9,995 bases of DNA. Source: Flavobacteriales bacterium (GTDB taxonomy: Bacteria; Bacteroidota; Bacteroidia; Flavobacteriales; Flavobacteriaceae). Every line of letters starts with the position of its first letter. Within the stretch, counting starts at the first letter, position 1. Both the position numbers and the translations under genes were made by a program. Under the pieces are notes generated by a model. The model saw nothing but the letters and a program-made list of their open reading frames with translations. It ran no database searches and was not told the origin of the DNA. Of the stretch, positions 1-5,858 are shown in pieces. Location: the NCBI GenBank assembly GCA_027031025.1, contig JALVEJ010000171.1:1-9995 (forward strand), read 5' to 3'.

Positions 1-7
1 GTAAAAA

Positions 8-379
8 ATGAAACAAAGATTGACTCCGAAAGAAGAAGAATTAATGCAAGTGCTTTGGCATTTGCGAAAAGCATTTGTAAAGGAAATTGTAGCGGCATTG
101 CCCGAACCACGTCCACATTATAATACGGTATCGACCATTATTAGAAAAATGGTGGATAAAGGATTTGTAGGGTACGAGAGTTTTGGCAATACGCATTGCT
201 ATTATCCGTTAGTGTCAAAAAAAGTCTATACTGAAAATTTTATGCAAAAGGCATTGCGGAATTATTTTGACAATTCGTATAAAAATATGGTCTCGTTTTT
301 TGTCAAGCAACAAAAAATAAGTGCCGATGAATTGCGTGAAATTATCGAATTAATAGAAAACCAAAATCAGGAAAAATGA
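8..379 (+). CDS. BlaI/MecI/CopY-family transcriptional repressor
   Basis: A 123-residue protein of the usual BlaI/MecI size. Residues 1-70 fit the winged-helix DNA-binding domain, opening with the family's LTxKEEELMQxLW pattern (5-17). The recognition-helix stretch YNTVSTIIRKMVDKG is at 38-52. The C-terminal half (72-118) is the helical dimerisation region. In this family the repressor sits on operators upstream of its own operon and is inactivated when the partner M56 protease is triggered. The gene overlaps that partner by 4 nt (ATGA), which implies co-transcription and translational coupling. Only 7 nt upstream are in the window, so the promoter and operator cannot be seen. The targets are unknown: no beta-lactamase or penicillin-binding protein gene lies nearby, so resistance should not be assumed. 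Family assignment is secure; the regulon is not. Confidence 0.93.
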   Translation: MKQRLTPKEEELMQVLWHLRKAFVKEIVAALPEPRPHYNTVSTIIRKMVDKGFVGYESFGNTHCYYPLVSKKVYTENFMQKALRNYFDNSYKNMVSFFVKQQKISADELREIIELIENQNQEK

Positions 380-1986
380 ATTTGATTTATATTTTGAAAG
401 TTAGTGTCATAACTGCTGTTTTGTGGCTGATTTACAAATTATTACTTCGTAAAGATACTTTTTTTAACTTGAAACGATTTTATTTTATAACCGGTATGTT
501 TTTGTCCTTTTTACTGCCTTTATGGCATCTTAAAAAAGTTATTCCGGTTGCCACAGCTTCATTACCTATTCCTGTTAACAATGTGGTAACAGAAAATACA
601 CTGGAAGTCAGTTTGCAACAGGATTTTGATTTGGACAATTTGTTTTATATTTTACTTGTAGGAGCAGTTATTTTATTGTTTAAAATGCTGATAGATTTAA
701 TCGGTATTTACAAAATGATTGCGACAGGTGTCAAAGAACAAATAAATGGTTATGTTTTAGTTAAAGTTGATAAAGACATTTCGCCTTTTTCATTTGGAAA
801 ATATTTGGTCATTAATCCGGCACAATTTACACCGGAGGAACAGCAAATGGTTATAGCGCATGAACAGGTTCACATAAGCCAAAAGCACAGTATTGATGTA
901 TTGCTATCCGGTGTTTTTACGGCTTTGCAATGGTACAATCCATTTGCTTGGCTTTGGCGAAATGATTTGATTGAAAATCTCGAATTTATTGCAGATAGTA
1001 AAGCCACAAAACAGGTAGAGTCTGTTAAGAAATATCAATATTTGTTACTAAAAACCGGATTGACAAATCCTGTGCCTGACCTAGTTAATAATTTTTATAA
1101 ACCCAATTTAAAAAATAGAATTATGATGTTACAAAAACAGCAAACTTCAAGTATACAATTAGTAAAATATGGTATTTTATTGCCGTTGATAACTCTGTTC
1201 CTTTACGGTTTTAATACCGAAAAAGTTTATGCACAAAATAAATCAAAGTATTATGTTATTGATAAACATACGACAGGAAAACAATTGAAAGATATTGAAA
1301 AAAATATCAACAAAGAAACAGTAAAATTTAAGCTTCATTTTGACAATTTGATGTATATAGATGACATTTTGGTTAATGTTGATGTAAAGACACATTATCT
1401 TACAACCGGAAAAGATACTAAAATACGAATTCAAAATGATAAAGGTATTTTAGAAACTATTCTTTATATTGAAGACAGCAAATTAGTGCTTTCTCAAAAA
1501 GAAGAAAAGGCTTTTTTAATATATGACGATGGAGTAGAAGTATCAACTTATGATAATAGTAATGAGTCATCTACATTAAGCACACTTCAAGTAAAACATT
1601 ATAACAAAGTTGGTAAAGTAGTTAACTCAAAATCATATTCGGGTGTTATATCTTATGAGAATAAAGACTTTTTTTATGTTAAAACCGTACATGATTACCG
1701 TTTTTTTGATAGATATGGAATAGAAGTAGATAAAAAGACAGCTGATGCTTTGTTGCAAAAGTTAACCCGTGGTCAAGTATTTATCGTTAACAATAGTATT
1801 AGATATAAAAAAGATTCAAAAAATCATCCGTTATATGTTTTGAATGGCAAATTTATTTCCGAAGCAGATTTTGATAAAATCAATCAAGAAACGATACGTG
1901 AAATAATAATTTTAAAGGGTGATGCAGCTCTAAAAAAATATGGTGAAAAAGGCAAGAAAGGCGTTGTAGAGTTGTTTGTAAAATAA
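376..1986 (+). CDS. M56-family (BlaR1-type) membrane metallopeptidase with TonB-plug-like C-terminus
   Basis: A 536-residue sensor/protease. Hydrophobic segments at about 3-23, 35-54, 88-115 and 262-279 give the four-helix BlaR1 layout. The zinc site is intact: HEQVH at 162-166, and a downstream glutamate in ENLEFIADSKA (200-210, probably E203) as third ligand. In the family, this inner-membrane protease responds to an outside signal and inactivates the cognate BlaI. The periplasmic part (about 285-536) is not the penicillin-binding sensor of staphylococcal BlaR1. No SxxK/KTG set is evident, and the last ~50 residues (PLYVLNGK at 485-492, then IREIIILKG and YGEKGKKGVVELFVK to the end) resemble a TonB-dependent-receptor plug. 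The start lies within the ATGA overlap with the repressor gene. The segment after about 1240 is visibly more AT-rich than the peptidase part. The signal sensed is unknown. Confidence 0.9.
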   Translation: MNLIYILKVSVITAVLWLIYKLLLRKDTFFNLKRFYFITGMFLSFLLPLWHLKKVIPVATASLPIPVNNVVTENTLEVSLQQDFDLDNLFYILLVGAVILLFKMLIDLIGIYKMIATGVKEQINGYVLVKVDKDISPFSFGKYLVINPAQFTPEEQQMVIAHEQVHISQKHSIDVLLSGVFTALQWYNPFAWLWRNDLIENLEFIADSKATKQVESVKKYQYLLLKTGLTNPVPDLVNNFYKPNLKNRIMMLQKQQTSSIQLVKYGILLPLITLFLYGFNTEKVYAQNKSKYYVIDKHTTGKQLKDIEKNINKETVKFKLHFDNLMYIDDILVNVDVKTHYLTTGKDTKIRIQNDKGILETILYIEDSKLVLSQKEEKAFLIYDDGVEVSTYDNSNESSTLSTLQVKHYNKVGKVVNSKSYSGVISYENKDFFYVKTVHDYRFFDRYGIEVDKKTADALLQKLTRGQVFIVNNSIRYKKDSKNHPLYVLNGKFISEADFDKINQETIREIIILKGDAALKKYGEKGKKGVVELFVK

Positions 1987-1995
1987 ATTACAACA

Positions 1996-2024
1996 TTTAT
2001 AAAAAAACGCCTTGCGTTTATAAA
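1996..2024. other. imperfect hairpin after the M56 gene
   Basis: AAACGC (2005-2010), loop CTT, GCGTTT (2014-2019), with the outer arms TTTAT and ATAAA able to pair around a bulge of four A. On the plus strand no T-run follows, so it is a poor terminator for the M56 gene and may allow read-through into the lipoprotein gene. Read on the minus strand, the stem runs into seven T, but no minus-strand gene arrives there. It could be an mRNA 3'-end stabiliser or chance. Confidence 0.3.
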
Positions 2025-2027
2025 TTA

Positions 2028-2054
2028 TTGATTGACAAACAAGCTGTGTTTTTG
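2028..2054 (+). promoter_or_regulatory. weak candidate promoter for the lipoprotein gene
   Basis: TTG at 2028-2030 and TGTTTTTG at 2047-2054 resemble the Bacteroidota TTG / TAnnTTTG pair, with one mismatch in the -7 box and a 16-nt gap, slightly shorter than usual. The box ends 19 nt before the ATG at 2074. The gene could equally be read from the upstream repressor operon. Confidence 0.25.
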
Positions 2055-2073
2055 TAAATTTAATAAAAAAATC

Positions 2074-2514
2074 ATGAAAAAAATAGCCGTTTTGTTAATC
2101 CTTACATTTTCATTATTTTCTTGTGTCAAACAAGAAACTCATGAAGTTGCTCTTGAAAAACAAGAAGCTCGTTTAACGGCACACGTTTGGAAAGGGGTTA
2201 GTGTGTCGAGATTTACCGGTAAACACAAAATTTTTCAACATAGCTTGCCGGATATTTCTTTACGATTTTATCCTGATCAACAATTTGTAAAAAATATTGG
2301 TCAGCAAAAATCAATTACCGGTCAGTGGGAATTGTTTGAACAAAATGATGTGCCGGTTTTAAGAATCCGTTATTTTGATGAAGATACAGGTTGTAATGTG
2401 ATTGATGAATTAGTAGTCAATATTTTAACGGATGATTATTTGGAATATTGTCATTATATTCATAGACAAGGATATGTAGATATACACGACGATTATTTCT
2501 TTGAAAAAAATTGA
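2074..2514 (+). CDS. small lipoprotein, lipocalin-like domain suspected
   Basis: A 146-residue protein starting at the ATG at 2074, which begins a classical lipoprotein signal: MKK, a hydrophobic stretch (4-14), then LFSC with the lipidated cysteine at C17. The same frame is open back to a TTG at 2032, but that extension would bury the signal peptide. After C17 comes VKQETHE, a lysine/acid-containing stretch loosely like the lipoprotein export signals of Bacteroidota, so surface exposure is possible. The mature part (about 34-130) reads as short beta strands with a W near the start (WKGVSV), a dry 'FYPDQQF' turn and GQWELFE, the pattern of small lipocalin-like Bacteroidota lipoproteins; this is resemblance, not a firm match. 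It lies 87 nt after the M56 gene on the same strand and ends before a strong terminator, so it may be an output or accessory of the repressor/protease pair. Function unknown. Confidence 0.8.
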   Translation: MKKIAVLLILTFSLFSCVKQETHEVALEKQEARLTAHVWKGVSVSRFTGKHKIFQHSLPDISLRFYPDQQFVKNIGQQKSITGQWELFEQNDVPVLRIRYFDEDTGCNVIDELVVNILTDDYLEYCHYIHRQGYVDIHDDYFFEKN

Positions 2515-2542
2515 TCGGTATTTTGGTTTTGGAAATACAAGG

Positions 2543-2575
2543 CTGTCAACACGCAAACTGTTGACAGTTTTTTTT
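2543..2575 (+). terminator. intrinsic terminator after the lipoprotein gene
   Basis: A perfect 9-bp stem, CTGTCAACA (2543-2551) with TGTTGACAG (2559-2567), a 7-nt loop, and a run of eight T (2568-2575). It starts 28 nt after the stop codon and separates the regulatory genes and lipoprotein from the lipase gene. Confidence 0.88.
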
Positions 2576-2625
2576 ATGTGCTTAGGGAGATTGAAAAATG
2601 TAAATAAAATGTTAAGAAAAATTCT

Positions 2626-2633
2626 TATATTTG
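2626..2633 (+). promoter_or_regulatory. -7 promoter box (TAnnTTTG) for the lipase gene
   Basis: TATATTTG matches the Bacteroidota -7 consensus TAnnTTTG exactly, 28 nt before the start codon. No clean TTG was found at the usual distance upstream. Its first two bases are the last two of an inverted repeat, TAAGAA-AAA-TTCTTA (2613-2627). Confidence 0.55.
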
Positions 2634-2638
2634 TCGAA

Positions 2639-2662
2639 TTAACAAACTAACTTAACAAACTA
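2639..2662 (+). repeat. tandem 11-nt direct repeat in the lipase leader
   Basis: TTAACAAACTA occurs at 2639-2649 and again at 2652-2662, the second copy running into the A of the start codon. It lies between the predicted transcription start and the ATG, so it could affect translation of the leader. It may simply reflect the A-rich leaders typical of these bacteria. Confidence 0.5.
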
Positions 2663-4755
2663 TGAGAAAAACTATTTTATTTTATCTGTTTGTTGCTTTA
2701 TTATTAGCAACTAGTGGATTTGCACAAACTATTCATGAATATGAATATAATGTCAACAATGGATGGCTTGGTGACAATTATAATACGCCGGGCAATATCA
2801 TTTATCCGGTAGGCTATAGCCGCCAAAACCTTAAAACACCGGTTGTTTTTGTTCACGGGATTACCGGAAAAGTCAGTAATTCGTATAAAGCCAATATTGA
2901 ACAAGTGGAAAATTACCAACTAAATGCGGCTTTTGTTCAATTAAATCCTTTGGGAACACCTGAGCAAAACGGCAAATTATTAAAACGAATGATTGATAGA
3001 ATTACCGCACATTATGGTTCAGCAACTGTTAGTATAGTAGCCCATAGTAAAGGCGGCATGGATACCGAGCGCGCACTTTACGGACGTAATCCTTACAATA
3101 CTTCTATTCCGAGTTTCGGCTACGAAAAAGTTGATGGTGTTTATACTTTTAGTTCACCGCTTCGTGGCGCACGTGTTGCCGATGTGGGTGCCGCTTTGTC
3201 TTGGACAGGAATCGCTTTTATTGCCATGTGGTATACTAATGGATACTATTTGACAAGCGGAAGTGTCAATTCTTTTCATAACTGGGCGCAATCATGGCGT
3301 ATCAATTCTTACACCACTTTTAGAAATGCATATCATCCTAATGGCGCTTCTTACAGCCGTATCAATATGATTGAAGACAATACTACACGTTGGTGGGCGC
3401 ATCAATCCGACGATCCTTGTTATCAAAACAAATGGTATTATTGCTATGTCGGCAATGCGTTTCATCATTCAGCCGGAGCCTATTACGATGCTTATTGGGA
3501 ATGGGATTGGTTTAACTCCGGATGGCGAAATTGGCATACCTCAAATGATGGATTTATTTCTGAATATCGAGCTAAACGTTCCGTAATAACCAACAGCAGT
3601 AATGCTTTGACGCCGGGCGCAGGCGATAGTAATTACCGCGTTATGCATGATGCTAATCATACCTCTTTGTGGGAACGTGGCGAAAATCATTTTTCTAATG
3701 AAGTAGCTCCCTATTTGCATTATGGTTTATTTAATGTTTACGGACGACCGGCTGCAACCAATGAGGTAACGGACTTGTCACTAAAACAAAAAACCGTATC
3801 CAAAGAAACTGCCGAATTGATAATGGGTAGTGCCGGATTTACTTATGTCGGACAAAACGGCCAATCGGAGTTTGTCATTGAGCATGATAACCAACCGGTT
3901 AATATTATTTTTTATACGGCACAACCGGTTAAAGAATTTAGTTTGAAAAATTCTTTGGGTAATACATTTAATTTTTCAATTGTAGATTCTAAACGTGATG
4001 ATTTAACCGGAACAGAACAAGCAGTAGCGCATGTTGAGAATTTGCCTAAGGGGATTTATACTTTGACCATGCCGGTAGGTGAATTCATAGCAATGACCTC
4101 TTATGATGAAAGTAATGTTGCTTTTGCAGTCAACATGCACTTTAAAGAATCAGAAGGTTATAACGGACAAAATATTGAAGTGGCGATTGCCGGAATTGAC
4201 CAAAATTTAGATTTGTCGCAGTTGCAATTGTCTGCTAAAATTTCAAAAGTGTCTAACGATGGAAATACGCCGGTTGATTTTGAAAAAATTCAAGCGCAAA
4301 CCTATGCATTTACACCGGTTGCAGGTAAGCCCGGACATTTTATTACGCGTTTTAACAATTTAAATCCCGGTGCAGTTTATGCCATGCAATTGACTGCTCG
4401 TTTGAATCAAGGCAATCAATTATTAGCCCGAAATATTTTAAATACTTTCTATGTACATAAAACTTTGCCGGTGCAAAATATCAATATTGTTGAGGGCGTT
4501 AATGAAGTTCCCGAAATCAATACTGATATGGTAAGTTTGTATCCCAATCCGGCCAATCATTTAGTCAATATATACATCGAAGAAAACAGTCAAGCTGATG
4601 TTAGAATTTTTGACATAACAGGTAAAGAAATATATCAAGCTGATATGACAGATACTTTATTGCAATTAGATGTTTCTCAATGGCAAAAAGGTATTTATAT
4701 GGTTAAAATTAAATCTGGAAACAGTTTGATTACCAAACAATTAATGGTAAAATGA
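2662..4755 (+). CDS. secreted lipase-like alpha/beta hydrolase with T9SS type A sorting domain
   Basis: A 697-residue exported protein. A signal peptide ends near residue 21 (...SGFA|Q). The hydrolase domain (about 55-355) shows the oxyanion strand VVFVHGITG (61-69), the nucleophile elbow AHSKGG with S129, a likely acid D296 in SNDGF, and a likely histidine H333 in NHTSLW. Together these give a complete Ser-Asp-His set of lipase type. Between nucleophile and acid is a long insertion crowded with Trp/Tyr (244-291), also holding C253 and C261. Residues about 370-610 look like beta-sandwich modules with no recognised family. The C-terminus (about 624-697) is a T9SS type A sorting domain: YPNP at 627-630, RIFDITGKEI, GIYMVKI and a KQLMVK ending. 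It should therefore cross the outer membrane through the gliding/PorSS machinery and be released or anchored at the surface. An ester or lipid substrate is inferred; the exact one is unknown. Transcribed alone, between two terminators. Confidence 0.9.
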   Translation: MRKTILFYLFVALLLATSGFAQTIHEYEYNVNNGWLGDNYNTPGNIIYPVGYSRQNLKTPVVFVHGITGKVSNSYKANIEQVENYQLNAAFVQLNPLGTPEQNGKLLKRMIDRITAHYGSATVSIVAHSKGGMDTERALYGRNPYNTSIPSFGYEKVDGVYTFSSPLRGARVADVGAALSWTGIAFIAMWYTNGYYLTSGSVNSFHNWAQSWRINSYTTFRNAYHPNGASYSRINMIEDNTTRWWAHQSDDPCYQNKWYYCYVGNAFHHSAGAYYDAYWEWDWFNSGWRNWHTSNDGFISEYRAKRSVITNSSNALTPGAGDSNYRVMHDANHTSLWERGENHFSNEVAPYLHYGLFNVYGRPAATNEVTDLSLKQKTVSKETAELIMGSAGFTYVGQNGQSEFVIEHDNQPVNIIFYTAQPVKEFSLKNSLGNTFNFSIVDSKRDDLTGTEQAVAHVENLPKGIYTLTMPVGEFIAMTSYDESNVAFAVNMHFKESEGYNGQNIEVAIAGIDQNLDLSQLQLSAKISKVSNDGNTPVDFEKIQAQTYAFTPVAGKPGHFITRFNNLNPGAVYAMQLTARLNQGNQLLARNILNTFYVHKTLPVQNINIVEGVNEVPEINTDMVSLYPNPANHLVNIYIEENSQADVRIFDITGKEIYQADMTDTLLQLDVSQWQKGIYMVKIKSGNSLITKQLMVK

Positions 4756-4774
4756 AGTAAATAAATAACTCAAT

Positions 4775-4803
4775 AAAGACGCCTTAACGGGCGTCTTTTT
4801 TTT
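4775..4803. terminator. shared convergent terminator (lipase / DUF4286 genes)
   Basis: A perfect 9-bp stem, AAAGACGCC (4775-4783) with GGCGTCTTT (4790-4798), a 6-nt loop TTAACG and a T-run to 4803, strong for plus-strand transcripts from the lipase gene. Read on the minus strand the same hairpin is followed by the weaker CTTTATT, so it may act on both. The minus-strand DUF4286 coding region ends inside the loop. Confidence 0.88.
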
Positions 4804-5107
4804 GCCGGTCAATTACATCGAGTTCCGTTGCAAAATACACCATTTTCGGACTGAATTTAAGATGCAATTCGTTTAAAATAGGATATAATTCCTTGTCTAT
4901 AAATTGTTTTAAATCGGCTTGATTATCAGCTGCAAATTGAATAGAGTAGGAGTTGCCTTGCGCTTCATCAACCATAATTTTACTGGTTAAGGACGATTTG
5001 AGTAACCCGCTTTCAAGCATTTTGGGTATAAAATTATTTTTGATATAATCTAACCACTCTTTTTCAATAGCTTTATCGACGTTGAAGGTGATATTATAGA
5101 TATACAT
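4784..5107 (-). CDS. DUF4286 family protein
   Basis: A 107-residue soluble protein of the DUF4286 family, small proteins common in Bacteroidota with no established role. Diagnostic features are the opening MYIYNITFNVD, an EWLDYIKNNFIPKML helix (17-31), and the later SYSIQF strand (53-58). The overall beta-alpha-beta pattern looks like a ferredoxin-type dimeric fold, which is inference. No signal peptide or membrane segment. It starts 13 nt after the stop of the membrane protein gene upstream and is probably the last gene of the M23-GH3 transcript. The last codons (KKDAR and stop) are encoded by one arm and the loop of the shared terminator, so the basic tail is tied to the hairpin sequence. 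Family call is from recall of the sequence pattern. Confidence 0.82.
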   Translation of the reverse strand: MYIYNITFNVDKAIEKEWLDYIKNNFIPKMLESGLLKSSLTSKIMVDEAQGNSYSIQFAADNQADLKQFIDKELYPILNELHLKFSPKMVYFATELDVIDRQKKDAR

Positions 5108-5120
5108 GTTTGGTTATTTT

Positions 5121-5822
5121 TTATTCATTTATTCCGAAATAATGCAATTCTTTTGTCTTTTTGTTTAGGCTAATTATAAAATGAAAAGTGCCATCTTTTT
5201 GTTTCTCTTTTGTATAAAATTCTCTTTCCAGATATTTATCCGTTTCATAATTAATTGTGTCATATGAATCATAGTTCAAGACAGGGAAATCTTTTTGAGA
5301 ATCAGAAAAAACTCTTTTAAAAGATTTAGAATTTCTTATTTCGTTTGCAATTTTTTTAAAGTCGGATTCTGATATTTTTAAAGTAAATGTGTGAGAATAA
5401 TCTGTAAAACCGCCGCTTTCATTGTGCAATATTTGAAAGTCTTTTTTTAATTTAATATGATGCCATGAAAGAATTTTACTAGCTTCTTTTTTATTGAAAG
5501 TCCAATCCGTTATCCAGGGTTGTATAGCTATCAGGATAAATCCTATGGTTAGAATAAATGAAAATACAGTTCCTAATTTTGTTTTTCCAAATAATCTAAA
5601 TATCCAATATGTGATAAAAATAATTTGAAAAGCAAAAATAATCGGCCAAATAAAAATTACAAGAAAATCTAATCTACTAATTAGTGACCCAATAATGATT
5701 ATTCCAAGAATTTTACTAACAATAATTCCGGTTTTTTCCCTATTGTTTTTATAAGGCAAATAAAAACACAAAAGTGTTAAGAGTATTAATATTGAACCGG
5801 AAATTATATAAAACGAAGTCAT
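5121..5822 (-). CDS. uncharacterised membrane protein with four predicted helices
   Basis: I do not recognise this 233-residue protein. The first half is strongly hydrophobic, with likely membrane helices at about 3-22, 33-50, 53-76 and 84-104. The rest (about 110-233) is a soluble domain rich in charged and aromatic residues, with alternating strand-like stretches (HTFTLKI at 144-150, GTFHFIISL at 211-219) and no cysteine or metal motif. The ATG at 5822 lies 36 nt after the GH3 stop, and the next gene begins 13 nt downstream, so co-transcription is likely. The coding sequence is clearly more AT-rich than the GH3 gene beside it and has only two of the CCGG sites that abound in its neighbours, which suggests a later insertion into the cluster. 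Coding status is supported by length, layout and fit between neighbours; function unknown. Confidence 0.75.
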   Translation of the reverse strand: MTSFYIISGSILILLTLLCFYLPYKNNREKTGIIVSKILGIIIIGSLISRLDFLVIFIWPIIFAFQIIFITYWIFRLFGKTKLGTVFSFILTIGFILIAIQPWITDWTFNKKEASKILSWHHIKLKKDFQILHNESGGFTDYSHTFTLKISESDFKKIANEIRNSKSFKRVFSDSQKDFPVLNYDSYDTINYETDKYLEREFYTKEKQKDGTFHFIISLNKKTKELHYFGINE

Positions 5823-5858
5823 AAGGAAATAACAAAAGTTTTTTGGATAATGATATGT

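Noticed and set aside
1243..1434. 63-codon minus-strand reading frame inside the M56 gene
   Set aside because: Ile/Asn/Phe-rich translation typical of the antisense of AT-rich coding DNA; no start context, no neighbours.
1996..2024. Terminator separating the M56 and lipoprotein genes
   Set aside because: Only a 6-bp core stem and no T-run on the plus strand, so listed as an imperfect hairpin instead.
2032..2073. N-terminal extension of the lipoprotein gene from a TTG
   Set aside because: It would place 14 residues before a classical lipoprotein signal peptide; the ATG at 2074 gives the lipobox at the normal position.
1..2514. Beta-lactam resistance locus
   Set aside because: The BlaI/M56 pair invites this label, but no beta-lactamase or penicillin-binding protein is present and the sensor lacks a recognisable penicillin-binding domain.
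3371..3586. 71-codon plus-strand frame inside the lipase gene
   Set aside because: Lies in an alternative frame of a continuous, motif-supported coding region.
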